From an uncultured Eubacterium sp. (GTDB lineage: Bacteria > Bacillota > Clostridia > Peptostreptococcales > Anaerovoracaceae), in the NCBI GenBank assembly GCA_937894585.1, contig CALBGO010000091.1, forward strand, positions 1 to 29,762: DNA of 29,762 nucleotides, in the 5' to 3' direction. Below, piece after piece: positions 14,778-22,298 of the stretch. Position 1 is the first letter of the stretch; each line of letters starts with the position of its first letter. Position numbers and translations under genes: made by a program. The notes under the pieces were generated by a model. The model was not told the origin of the DNA. It saw only the letters and a list, made by a program, of their open reading frames with translations, and did not search any database.

Positions 14778-15668
14778 ATGGAATTATACGGCTTTATTAC
14801 ATATCTGAAGGAAGAGAAAAAGACTTCCGCCAATACCTGCGAGGCTTACGAGCGGGATATCAGGGCTTTTGCCGAATTTCTGAGACAGCGGGGCACAGAG
14901 GATTTGGCGCTGGCGTCGGGAAGAGACGCAGCCTCCTATATGCTGGAGCTAAAAAACAGCGGAAAGTCCAAGGCGACGGTAAACAGAAAACTTTCGTCGA
15001 TTCGGGCATTTTACAAATTTCTGATGAAAAAGGAAATTGTATCCGTAAATCCGGCGGAGGATATTAAATCGCCGAGAATTGAGAGAAAAAAACTGGATTA
15101 TCTGACCGTGGAAGAGGTGGAAAGGCTTCTGGAACTGCCGGATGACAGCGTAAAGGGCATTCGGGACAGGGCGATTTTAGAAGTGATGTACGCAACCGGT
15201 GTGCGCGTCAGCGAGATTATAGAGCTGAAGCTTTCTGATGTGAATCTGCGGATGGGCTTTCTGACTTTAAACGGCGCCCACGGCAGAGCCCGCATTGTAC
15301 CAATGGGAACCATGGCCCGCAGAGCCCTTGACAATTATTTTCTGAACAGCCGTCTTCTACTGATGCGGGAGAAGGCTTCGGAGGCGCCGGACAGTCCGCT
15401 GTTTGTCAATTATCAGGGAGAGGCTTTTTCCCGCCAGGGATTTTGGAAGCTGATGAAGCAGTACGGAAAGCCGGCAGGTCTTGAGGACAGGCTGACGCCT
15501 CATATTCTCAGAACCTCTTTTGCGGTGCATATGGTGCAGAATGGCGCGGATCTGAAAAGCCTGCAGGAGCTGATGGGCCACGAAGACATTATGGCGACGC
15601 AGATTTATCTTTCTGTATCGAAAAACAGAATTAAGGATGTATACGACAGAACCCACCCGAGAGCATAG
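14778..15668 (+). CDS. xerD: XerD-like tyrosine recombinase with a replaced catalytic lysine
   Basis: 296 residues, the usual Xer length. An N-terminal SAM-like core-binding domain (about 1-100) is followed by the catalytic domain. Catalytic residues: Arg143 in ATGVRVSE, His242 and Arg245 in PHILRTS, His268 in ELMGHED and the nucleophile Tyr277 in TQIYLSV. The beta-hairpin Lys (the GKG of GKGNKERIVP, Lys172 in E. coli XerD) is Ala167 here: the segment reads NGAHGRARIVPMG. Xer proteins resolve chromosome dimers at dif in the cell-division context; the lysine donates a proton to the leaving 5' hydroxyl. GGAGAG precedes the start. The gene is monocistronic, with a hairpin terminator. It could be a specialised or weakened paralogue, so the xerD name is by similarity only. 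Confidence 0.85.
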   Translation: MELYGFITYLKEEKKTSANTCEAYERDIRAFAEFLRQRGTEDLALASGRDAASYMLELKNSGKSKATVNRKLSSIRAFYKFLMKKEIVSVNPAEDIKSPRIERKKLDYLTVEEVERLLELPDDSVKGIRDRAILEVMYATGVRVSEIIELKLSDVNLRMGFLTLNGAHGRARIVPMGTMARRALDNYFLNSRLLLMREKASEAPDSPLFVNYQGEAFSRQGFWKLMKQYGKPAGLEDRLTPHILRTSFAVHMVQNGADLKSLQELMGHEDIMATQIYLSVSKNRIKDVYDRTHPRA

Positions 15669-15688
15669 CGGGCAGGGACAATAATTCT

Positions 15689-15748
15689 AAATCCGTCTTT
15701 TCTGACTTCGCAAGTGATAGGATCAGGGAGCAGAAACAGGCGGATTTT
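15689..15748 (+). terminator. Probable xerD terminator
   Basis: AAATCCGTC (15689-15697) pairs with GGCGGATTT (15739-15747), and TTTCTG (15699-15704) pairs with CAGAAA (15731-15736), giving a 15-bp interrupted stem. A TTTT run begins within the last arm. The 26-nt loop contains its own ACTT/AAGT mini-hairpin. Confidence 0.5.
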
Positions 15749-15816
15749 CTGTAAATAAATGTTAAATAATGACCGTTTATCACAAAAAACGACCGTTCGT
15801 CGCATTGTGCTTGCAA
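15749..15816 (+). promoter_or_regulatory. LytTR-type control element, copy 1 (two-component operon)
   Basis: A 68-bp segment that recurs at 18171-18238 with only 4 differences. It carries two direct repeats, GACCGTTTATCAC at 15771 and GACCGTTCGTCGC at 15791, exactly 20 bp apart, and ends in a -35 box TTGCAA (15811-15816). Paired direct repeats about two helical turns apart, just upstream of a promoter, are the hallmark of AgrA/VirR-type LytTR regulators, and the next gene encodes one. Confidence 0.75.
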
Positions 15817-15839
15817 ATGTCTGTAAAGAGCAATATACT
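15811..15839 (+). promoter_or_regulatory. Regulated promoter P1 of the two-component operon
   Basis: TTGCAA (15811-15816), 17 bp, TATACT (15834-15839). The start site near 15846 leaves a leader of about 165 nt with a CGCAGA/TCTGCG hairpin (15885-15899) and no convincing peptide gene. Confidence 0.65.
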
Positions 15840-15942
15840 GACGGTTAGAAGGGGCATTTGTAAAAGTCCATAAAGGTTTAACGGCGCAGAGTTTCTGCGG
15901 CATAAGCAGTTAAAACAGTTCGGAAGCAGAAATAGGAAATCA

Positions 15943-15971
15943 ATGACAGAAACCGTTCTTTGTGTTATACT
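15943..15971 (+). promoter_or_regulatory. Proximal promoter P2 of the two-component operon
   Basis: ATGACA (15943-15948), 17 bp, TATACT (15966-15971), with a start site about 30 nt before the regulator gene. A single ACCGTTC half-site (15952-15958) lies in the spacer. This promoter could give basal expression beside the regulated P1. Confidence 0.55.
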
Positions 15972-16009
15972 GAATATATAAGAAAGTTTTGGTGTGACAG
16001 GAGGCGGAA

Positions 16010-16726
16010 ATGCGGATTACGGTTTGTGACGACATCTTTGAAGAGGCGAAAGAGATTGCGGAGCTGACAGAACGGTATCTGGATATGCGGCAGATTTCCG
16101 CAGAACTTTCTGTTGTGACACAGCCCGAGAAAGTCAGACAGACTGCTTGTGACATCCTGATTTTAGATGTGGAGATGCCGGAAATCGACGGGATTACACT
16201 GAAGAATCAGCTGGCAGTAGAAGCGGATTGTCCTTTGATTATCTTTGCGACCAATTACGCGGATGCAATTTCCAGAGCTTTTAATAAGAATGTAATCGGG
16301 TTTCTGATGAAGCCGGTGAACTTCGAGCAGCTGACAGAATATCTTGATCTTGCGATGGTACACCTGAACCTTGATCGGAATCTGATTCTTGAAAACGGCA
16401 GTACTGTCAGCACCGGCGAGATTGCCTGGATTGAAGCAGAAAAAGGCTATACTGTTCTGCATCTTTCCGGCGGCAGAGTCTGTGACGGCGGCAGAAAAAC
16501 CATAGAATACTGGGAAAGAGAACTGGAAGATAACGGATTTTTGCGGATTGACAAGGGACATATTGTCAGTAGCCGCTTTGTCAGAAGCTTTCGGGACGAC
16601 AGAATTGTTCTGAGCGAAGAAGACAGAGCGGGGAATTCTGTCAGATTTACGGTCAGCAGACGGAAAAAGAAGGATTGTTATCAGCAGTATCTGCGTTACT
16701 GCAGCAGGATTGCAAAGTATATATAG
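16010..16726 (+). CDS. AgrA/VirR-like response regulator (REC + LytTR)
   Basis: 238 residues. AGGAGG (15999-16004) precedes the ATG. The receiver domain (about 1-120) has Asp7 and Asp8, phospho-acceptor Asp53 in ILDVEMPEIDG, Thr81 in FATNYAD and Lys101 in FLMKPVN. Residues about 130-235 form a LytTR DNA-binding domain (IAWIEAEKGYTVLHLSGG, then the GFLRIDKGHIVSSRFV core). LytTR domains bind direct repeats, and such repeats lie upstream of this operon and of the gene at 18298. The partner kinase gene begins 10 nt after the stop codon. No AgrB-type peptide exporter or AgrD-type peptide gene is present, so the signal is unknown. Confidence 0.92.
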   Translation: MRITVCDDIFEEAKEIAELTERYLDMRQISAELSVVTQPEKVRQTACDILILDVEMPEIDGITLKNQLAVEADCPLIIFATNYADAISRAFNKNVIGFLMKPVNFEQLTEYLDLAMVHLNLDRNLILENGSTVSTGEIAWIEAEKGYTVLHLSGGRVCDGGRKTIEYWERELEDNGFLRIDKGHIVSSRFVRSFRDDRIVLSEEDRAGNSVRFTVSRRKKKDCYQQYLRYCSRIAKYI

Positions 16727-16736
16727 GGTGGTTTTG

Positions 16737-18056
16737 ATGATTGCAAATATACTGGAACTGATCAATTTAATAGTTTTGTTCAAAGTTGTTTTAGGCTGCG
16801 GTTTTAGAAGGAATCGCAGTCTTCTTTTTATAGGCGGACTTCTTGCGGCAGGTTATATCGTCATAGAAGAGATTCCCGTATGCGGGGATTTTATTATGAC
16901 CTGGGGGTATTTGGTTGAGGGACCTTATTTGATGCTGATTATGAGCTGCTTGTTCAACGGAAAAATATGGACAACAGCAGGAATCAGCATAGTGGAATAT
17001 TTTTTTATATCTAATGTGGCAAATTTTTTTGTTAATATTGAAATTCTTTTGGTAAAAGGGTATTTGATAAAGGTGAATTTTGGGGCTTGGCACTATGTCG
17101 CGTTGATTTTTATTACGGCAGCTTTTCTTGTATTCGGTAAATTTTTAAAAGGGAAAAAAGAAGCAATTAGACATTATTTGTATAATATGAGCCCTCTAAA
17201 TTGGGTTGTGTTAGTTGTGGGTATAGATTATCTTAGAAATACTTGGGTTTGGAGTAGTCAGGGGATTCCCGAGAATGAAGTGCAGATGATGATATCAAAA
17301 AACGCTTTGAAAGATGAAATCTTTACTTTTGCATTTATATTAATTATAGCTCTATGGCACTATTCGAAATATCATAGACAAATATTGCAGCGAACTATTC
17401 GTCTGAACGAAAAATGTATAGCGGAACAGGCGGAGCAGTATGCTTTTATGGGAGAAAAGGAGCAGGAGCTGAGGAAGTTCCGCCACGACTATAACCGTCA
17501 TTTTTATGCCATACAGAATTATCTAAAGAGAAAGGAGTATGAGGCTTTGGAAGCCTATCTCGCTGAACTGGGGGCAGTAGGAGAGGAATTAAGCTTTCTA
17601 AGCACAAACAACCTGATATGCGATGCTGTGATTAATCGCTATTATAGTTTATGTAAAGAAAAACAGATTGACTTATTGGTTACCGGAAAAGTGGCGAAGA
17701 ATTTGCTGATTTCCCAAACCGATTTCTGTGTGATATTATCCAATGCTCTGGAAAATGCAATGGAGGCGACAGAGCAGTGTACAGAAAAGCGGGAAATCAC
17801 ATTAAAATTCAGAAACGAAGCAAATCTACTGTTTATCGATTTGAAAAATCCGGCATCTCATCCGCTTACTTTCAGCGAAGAAGGAGTGCCTTTGACTGAT
17901 AAGGAAGATAAAAAAAATCACGGAATCGGCACAGGAAATATGAAATCTGCCGCAGAAAAGAATTACGGAGAGGTCTGCTGGGAATATGATTCGAGCGGAT
18001 TTGTGCTGACGAAAATAGTGCTGCCTTGCGGGGAACTGCAAAGTGAATCGATCTAA
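16737..18056 (+). CDS. AgrC-like GHKL sensor histidine kinase
   Basis: 439 residues. The ATG at 16737 is chosen because AGGGTGG lies 6 nt upstream. An N-terminal sensor of about six membrane helices (to about residue 220) is followed by an HPK10-type kinase: phospho-acceptor His250 in KFRHDYNRHFYAI, N-box ILSNALENAMEAT (Asn336, Asn340) and G-box KNHGIGTGNMKSAAEK. This is the AgrC/ComD plan, which in characterised members senses peptides at the membrane. It is the second gene of the operon. The sensor part is clearly more AT-rich than the kinase part, which could reflect a swapped sensor module or simply Phe/Ile/Leu-rich membrane codons. Confidence 0.9.
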   Translation: MIANILELINLIVLFKVVLGCGFRRNRSLLFIGGLLAAGYIVIEEIPVCGDFIMTWGYLVEGPYLMLIMSCLFNGKIWTTAGISIVEYFFISNVANFFVNIEILLVKGYLIKVNFGAWHYVALIFITAAFLVFGKFLKGKKEAIRHYLYNMSPLNWVVLVVGIDYLRNTWVWSSQGIPENEVQMMISKNALKDEIFTFAFILIIALWHYSKYHRQILQRTIRLNEKCIAEQAEQYAFMGEKEQELRKFRHDYNRHFYAIQNYLKRKEYEALEAYLAELGAVGEELSFLSTNNLICDAVINRYYSLCKEKQIDLLVTGKVAKNLLISQTDFCVILSNALENAMEATEQCTEKREITLKFRNEANLLFIDLKNPASHPLTFSEEGVPLTDKEDKKNHGIGTGNMKSAAEKNYGEVCWEYDSSGFVLTKIVLPCGELQSESI

Positions 18057-18063
18057 GGTATAG

Positions 18064-18094
18064 AAAACCGCTTCGAAAAATGAGGCGGTTTTTT
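18064..18094 (+). terminator. Terminator of the two-component operon
   Basis: AAAACCGCTTC (18064-18074) pairs with GAGGCGGTTTT (18082-18092) with one GU pair, followed by a T6 run. Confidence 0.88.
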
Positions 18095-18170
18095 CGTGAG
18101 AAAAAATAGGGTAAAATGACCTGAAATGTTGGAGTATCAACGAAAAGGCATATAAGAAAAAGTGATAAAC

Positions 18171-18238
18171 CTGTAAAAAAATGTTAAAAAATGACCGTTC
18201 ATCACAAAAAACGACCGTTCGTCGCATTGTTCTTGCAA
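18171..18238 (+). promoter_or_regulatory. LytTR-type control element, copy 2 (secreted-protein gene)
   Basis: 64 of 68 positions match copy 1 at 15749-15816. The direct repeats are GACCGTTCATCAC at 18193 and GACCGTTCGTCGC at 18213, again 20 bp apart, and the element again ends in TTGCAA. The flanking sequence on both sides is unrelated, so selection appears to act on the whole 68 bp rather than on a recent large duplication. Confidence 0.78.
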
Positions 18239-18261
18239 TTTGGAAAATTAAAAAGTATATT
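18233..18261 (+). promoter_or_regulatory. LytTR-dependent promoter of the secreted-protein gene
   Basis: TTGCAA (18233-18238), 17 bp, TATATT (18256-18261). The geometry relative to the repeats is identical to P1 of the two-component operon. The predicted start is about 30 nt before the gene. Confidence 0.68.
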
Positions 18262-18297
18262 GAAAATAAGATAAGGATTTGAATTCAGGAGGAACAT

Positions 18298-18975
18298 ATG
18301 AAAAAGAAAATATTGACAATGCTGATAGGCAGCTGTCTGATTCTCAGTTTAATCCCTTCCGCAGCTTTTGCGGAGACGGAATCAGAGGCAGCAGAGAAAC
18401 TGAAAGAAAAACTGGACGAGGCAGCGGAGCTGATTCACGGACAGGAGATGGAAACCGAGCTGTATGAAAGGGCGGACGGAAGCTATGTTGGAACAGAGGT
18501 TTATGACCTGGGAGACGGCGCACAGTTAGTTGTTGAAGTTACAGATACTGCAGAGGATGGAGAGCAGGCGCAGAATATACTTATGCCGACATCTTCGGGA
18601 AGCAGCGATCTGTGGCGTGATTTCGGAAACCGGTCTTTCACTGCCAAGGCTACGGTGAAATATGGTGGGAAGTCAGTGACTTTGCTTTCGACGAGCAATT
18701 ACACCTTGTCCTCGGATGGAATTGATCTTCGAAGCATAGTTTCATCTTTTGAAACACAAAAAGTATCTGTTTCAAGAGGTAAAACTAAAATTACTGATAG
18801 TGCAGCAAGAACACCGGGGGCTTCCGATGTAAATGGAAGTTGTAATTTCATACTTTCGCAGGTGGGTAGTGTAAAGGCTGAATATCAGATGAATTCGACA
18901 GTAGGATATGTAGCTTTAGATAAAGCAGGAAAACGCATTAAGGTCAGACAGTCCTGGAGCTTGTCAAAGCTGTAA
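18298..18975 (+). CDS. Secreted protein of unknown function, probable two-component target
   Basis: 225 residues. AGGAGG (18287-18292) precedes the ATG. A clear signal peptide ends at AFA (residue 25). The mature protein has an acidic, helical N-terminal segment (about 26-60: SEAAEKLKEKLDEAAEL) followed by an all-beta-looking domain rich in Ser, Thr and Val, with FTAKATVKYGGKSVTLLST, NYTLSSDGIDL and a C-terminal KRIKVRQSWSLSKL. There is no cell-wall anchor, lipobox or catalytic motif that I recognise. The gene follows the LytTR system directly and has the same 68-bp control element, so it is very likely its main local target. I infer a secreted effector, signal or bacteriocin-like protein, but the sequence does not decide. 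Confidence 0.8.
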   Translation: MKKKILTMLIGSCLILSLIPSAAFAETESEAAEKLKEKLDEAAELIHGQEMETELYERADGSYVGTEVYDLGDGAQLVVEVTDTAEDGEQAQNILMPTSSGSSDLWRDFGNRSFTAKATVKYGGKSVTLLSTSNYTLSSDGIDLRSIVSSFETQKVSVSRGKTKITDSAARTPGASDVNGSCNFILSQVGSVKAEYQMNSTVGYVALDKAGKRIKVRQSWSLSKL

Positions 18976-19011
18976 GACTTGTTGATAAAAACAGGAAAGA
19001 GAGGATAATAG

Positions 19012-19083
19012 ATGCTTATGAGGGTGGAGAAAAAAGAGTTTTCAAAATCAAGTATCGGCACAACAACTAATACGAGAAATTAA
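19012..19083 (+). CDS. Possible 23-residue peptide
   Basis: ATG at 19012 follows AGAGG with 7-nt spacing and reads MLMRVEKKEFSKSSIGTTTN then TRN and stop. It begins 36 nt after the stop of the LytTR-controlled secreted-protein gene with no terminator between, so it would be cotranscribed. The peptide is basic and charged in the N-terminal half and Ser/Thr/Asn-rich at the C terminus, and it has no Cys. The layout is like a leader plus core of a small modified or signalling peptide, but no modifying enzyme is nearby and chance ORFs of this size are common. Confidence 0.35.
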   Translation: MLMRVEKKEFSKSSIGTTTNTRN

Positions 19084-19177
19084 GAAAGCTCTGTGTCTGT
19101 ATTATATGGACAAAAAAAGAAAAAATCAAGCTTTTTAATTATTGACTATGAAAATAGATTAGAGAAAGGAGAACGCA

Positions 19178-19883
19178 ATGAAAAAGAAATTGAGAGTGAT
19201 ACAGTTTTTTGTACTTTCAAGTCTATTTATTTTTTCCACTACAGCCTTTGGATATGCTGCTGACATGGGAGAATTTAATCAAAATTTACCTGTGAAAGAT
19301 AAGGCGTATTGGTCTGAAATGGAAGATTTAAAACCTAAGGTTGAAAGCTATGTGAATTCTGTAGCCTCTACAGATAGGGTCGGAGGGCATAAAACCCTAT
19401 CTGTACCAATAGAACAACAAAAGAATTCTTACTATTGTGGCCCTGCTTGTATGCAGATGGTACTGGAATATCATGGTATTAACAAAACACAGTCAGTGAT
19501 TGCTGGGAAAATTGGTACAACGATAGAAGGTTCCGATATTCCTCCAATGAGAACTTATTTAAATAATCAAGTTGGAAGTGGAGCATATACCTATGTGAAT
19601 GTTACAGAACTTGCTTTCGGAGAAGGGTTGGTATATAGTATCGATAAGAAAAAACCGTTGATTTGTATGGTTCAAACAAAGGAGCTTCCTTATTATAATG
19701 GTCATAAGTCAGTACATTTTATTGTCGCTAAAGGATATGAATGGTTCTGCCAGTTATTCGACAGTAAAAATTAATGATCCAAACTATAGTAATGCTTATT
19801 ATGGTGGTAATAAATCTTGTTCTTGGACGAAGATGACTAAGGCACTTAAAGCAACTAATGGATGGTATATTATGGCTAAATGA
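19178..19883 (+). pseudogene. C39-like secreted cysteine peptidase, frameshifted
   Basis: AAAGGAG precedes the ATG, and a signal peptide (cleavage near residue 25-28) starts the frame. The Peptidase_C39_2 pattern is present: LSVPIEQQKNSYYCGPACMQ with Cys87 as nucleophile, and KSVHFIVAKGY with His180. The frame then runs into 11 unrelated residues and a stop at 19772-19774. In the +1 frame, from 19740, the family continues properly: NGSASYSTVKINDPNYSN, supplying the third catalytic Asp/Asn, to a stop at 19881-19883. Skipping one base at about 19739 restores a continuous protein of about 234 residues. The break cuts between His and Asp, so the short product should be inactive. A sequencing error or a recoding site are the alternatives. 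Confidence 0.75.
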
Positions 19884-20111
19884 TTTTTAACAATATTCTT
19901 TAGTGTTGAGGAAGTGAGGCTCTGGCGAGAGCTGGGAAAACCTAGTAGATACGGGAGGTTCGCCGCCATAGATGGATGGGTATACACAGGTCATGTATAG
20001 CGAAAACAAGGACGCTGTACTTCGTATACTCAAAACCGCTATTTCTGTACCTGATACAAAGGGATCTCCATGACGATGGCTCTTCTATCTGAGATATGAA
20101 ACTAAAGGAGG
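19884..20111. other. Intergenic stretch with possible coding remnant
   Basis: No intact gene. A frame from about 19904 to 19999 stays open (SVEEVRLWRELGKPSRYGRF and on), and another from 19992 encodes MYSENKDAVLRILKTA and 10 more residues, but neither has a good ribosome binding site and I recognise no family. They may be scraps of a decayed gene in this AT-rich accessory region. Confidence 0.3.
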
Positions 20112-20162
20112 CTTGAATTCAAGCAGAAAAAACCTTGAATTTAAGCGAAAAATCACTTGACA
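20112..20162. repeat. CTTGAA repeats with 22-bp period before the lipoprotein gene
   Basis: CTTGAATTCAAG (20112-20123, a perfect palindrome), CTTGAATTTAAG (20134-20145) and a partial CTTGACAA (20156-20163) start exactly 22 bp apart. The first two share the following AAGC and A-run as well. They end only 15 bp before the lipoprotein start codon. They could be an operator array or RNA-level element; the TTGACA at 20157 is too close to the gene to be its -35. Confidence 0.5.
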
Positions 20163-20177
20163 AAATAGGGAGGACAT

Positions 20178-21248
20178 ATGAAAAAAAGCCAAAAGATGAT
20201 TCTTATGCTTCTTTTACTTCCATTGATTTTAACGGTCTACAGCTGCAAATCAAATCCTAGTAAATCAGAAAAGACTACATTTAACTTGAAATATGAATTG
20301 GCTGAAGATGAGGAATTGGAAGCATTTTATGTTTCAGATACAAAAATATATGCTACTGTGAACAAGATTGATACAACGAATATGTCAGCTCCAACTTTTG
20401 GAACTACAACACAAAGATTTATCATTTATGACTTTGTAAATGATGAGTTAGAAAAACAGTATGATATAGAAGAACGAGGTGTCTATATTTACCATGCCAT
20501 ACCGTTTCAAGATGGGATTATTTATTCCGTTTATACACCAAACGGAACTGCGGAGGTATCAGACACAGGTTTTCCATGGGAGATAAGATATATTTCTGAT
20601 GAAAGAAACCAAGTTATAGATTCGGGTTTTTGCAGTAATATGATAGATATGTTACCAGGATTTTCTATTTTAGATGAAGAAGTGTACTATTTATATGAGG
20701 ATATGGATGAGGACACAGGGTACAGTTTTGGAATCAAGAAAGCGGATTTAGATAACTCGCAAGTTGTGGTACAGGAAACAGAAAAGAAACTCTCAGAAAC
20801 TGAATTTTATTCTAACGGAACAGATTATGCAATACTTGTCGATGCGAAAATATTGATTGGTAATACGAAGGGAATTTATCGAGAATATGATTTGCCAGAA
20901 AAAATATCCAGCTATGGAATTTGTAAAGACTACTTATTTTGTTGTACAACTTCGGATGGAAGTAAGTGGGCAGCAAGAAGTATTAATTTAGAAACGGGCA
21001 AAGAGTATGTATCGGAAAGTGATGAACCGCTGTATCGAGTTACAAGTATGCGCGGAATGGAACTTACATGTGTACTTGAGAATTGGGAAATGTGTATTTT
21101 ACAGCCAGGAAAAAATTATAAAGTGTTTCCTTTAGACTCATCGGATGATTTGCTTGAAACAAGGAGATATGTCATATACTATCCATACGACGAGACAAAA
21201 ACACTGGCACAGCTTGATAGCACTAAGTTTTGCCGGATAATCTGGTAA
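20178..21248 (+). CDS. Lipoprotein of unknown function
   Basis: 356 residues. GGGAGG precedes the ATG. MKKSQKMILMLLLLPLILTV and a lipobox-like VYSC place the lipidated Cys at residue 23. The mature part has repeated segments of the type KIYATVNKID, GIIYSVYTPNG, EEVYYLYEDMDE and DYLFCCTTSDGSKWAARSIN, each about 40-50 residues apart. That suggests a beta-propeller-like fold, which is inference. Codon use is much more AT-rich than in the flanking housekeeping genes, which suggests acquisition by transfer. It stands between the C39-like gene and a set of small membrane proteins. No enzyme motif is visible. Confidence 0.75.
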   Translation: MKKSQKMILMLLLLPLILTVYSCKSNPSKSEKTTFNLKYELAEDEELEAFYVSDTKIYATVNKIDTTNMSAPTFGTTTQRFIIYDFVNDELEKQYDIEERGVYIYHAIPFQDGIIYSVYTPNGTAEVSDTGFPWEIRYISDERNQVIDSGFCSNMIDMLPGFSILDEEVYYLYEDMDEDTGYSFGIKKADLDNSQVVVQETEKKLSETEFYSNGTDYAILVDAKILIGNTKGIYREYDLPEKISSYGICKDYLFCCTTSDGSKWAARSINLETGKEYVSESDEPLYRVTSMRGMELTCVLENWEMCILQPGKNYKVFPLDSSDDLLETRRYVIYYPYDETKTLAQLDSTKFCRIIW

Positions 21249-21511
21249 TAAATCAAAGAGTACATATAAGCTATTAATTATATTAAAAAGTAAGCCTGAT
21301 AAAAGATAAATATAGATTCTAATAATATCTTTATTATTAAGCTTTCTTTTTATAGATTGAAAACTCTTTTAATGATTGACGGCGAAACACACTCTGTAAA
21401 AGAATCTCTCTTCAAAAGTATAGCTGCAATGTAAAAGTCAAAGGAGATAAGATTTCCTTATGAAAAAATGAATATTCTTGTGCGATGAGATCGCACTTCC
21501 GGAAGTTCATC
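21249..21511. other. AT-rich intergenic region with two hairpins
   Basis: There is no gene. AATAATA/TATTATT (21321-21338) followed by AAGCTTTCTTTTT may be a weak terminator for the lipoprotein gene. GTGCGAT/ATCGCAC (21480-21496, 3-nt loop) runs directly into the palindrome ACTTCCGGAAGT (21495-21506), which ends 6 bp before a -35 box and so is a candidate operator. Confidence 0.4.
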
Positions 21512-21540
21512 TTGCAATATAGCAATATAAATGATATACT
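21512..21540 (+). promoter_or_regulatory. Promoter of the small membrane-protein genes
   Basis: TTGCAA (21512-21517), 17 bp, TATACT (21535-21540). The boxes are the same as in the two-component promoter P1, but no GACCGTT repeats precede it, so it is not an obvious LytTR target. Confidence 0.6.
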
Positions 21541-21642
21541 AAAATAAAAATATTTGAACGAATCTGAAATATATAAAAACGATGATTGTCGGTTCTGATT
21601 TGGGAAAATATTATGAGAACTGAAAGAACAGCAGGTGGAAAT

Positions 21643-21804
21643 ATGAGTAGGACTACACGGAAGTTTTGTATTGTGCTGAATTTGATCGCAGCTTTCTTTT
21701 CCGGATGGAATGCGCTAAGCAGTCAGTCTTTTTTATCATTGTGCGCCTGTATTGTATTCGTTATTTGTGCAATAAAAGAATGGGATAATTTAAAAAATAG
21801 TTAA
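21643..21804 (+). CDS. Small two-helix membrane protein
   Basis: 53 residues from ATG at 21643, which has AGGTGG 4 nt upstream; ATGs at 21586 and 21613 lack a site. Two hydrophobic helices are separated by a short SSQS turn: FCIVLNLIAAFFSGWNAL and FLSLCACIVFVICAIKEW. There are no recognised motifs. The next gene starts 24 nt downstream with its own AGGAGG, so the two are probably cotranscribed. Confidence 0.55.
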   Translation: MSRTTRKFCIVLNLIAAFFSGWNALSSQSFLSLCACIVFVICAIKEWDNLKNS

Positions 21805-21827
21805 AATGGGTTATAGGAGGCGGTAAA

Positions 21828-22298
21828 ATGAAACGAAAGATTACTGTATTTAAGGTTAGCAGTGACCGGATTTTTGAAGCTGTCTGCATCCTGATGTTTG
21901 TGACATCGTTGTTTCCATGGTTTAGCATAAGCGATGTGATATCGTCTTACTATGGATTTCAGATTGTTTTTGAGCATTATCTGTGGATTCCGTTTGTATG
22001 CCTCGCAGTCTGTCTGTGCCTGGACAAGAAAGAGCACAGACTTATCCGTATTGTTCTTGCAGAAGCATCCTTTTTAGGTATCTTCGGCATTCTCGCCCGG
22101 TCGTTCCTTTATTTCAGAAGATATAAGGATCTTATTTTTGATGGACAGACCGGTATCGATATCGCATACAGCTTGTCCTGCACACTTCCGGCATTCTGGA
22201 TAACTGCTGCCCTTGCAGCGACTGCCTTTATCCTGCTTCAATACCGGATATTCAAAACAGGAAGGCATAATGCAGTCTGTTCTCTGCAAACGGCGTAA
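21828..22298 (+). CDS. Four-helix membrane protein, unknown function
   Basis: 156 residues. AGGAGG (21815-21820) lies 7 nt before the ATG. Four hydrophobic segments are visible: around 18-35 (AVCILMFVTSLFPWFSI), 45-63, 75-95 and 120-140. The protein has a basic N terminus and ends in a Cys-containing polar tail. I recognise no family. It is probably the second gene of a small operon after the 53-residue protein. Confidence 0.65.
   Translation: MKRKITVFKVSSDRIFEAVCILMFVTSLFPWFSISDVISSYYGFQIVFEHYLWIPFVCLAVCLCLDKKEHRLIRIVLAEASFLGIFGILARSFLYFRRYKDLIFDGQTGIDIAYSLSCTLPAFWITAALAATAFILLQYRIFKTGRHNAVCSLQTA

Noticed and set aside
15943..15981. 12-codon frame MTETVLCVILNI upstream of the regulator (possible AgrD-like peptide)
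   Set aside because: It coincides base for base with the P2 promoter boxes, has no leader/tail structure like AgrD, and no AgrB is present.
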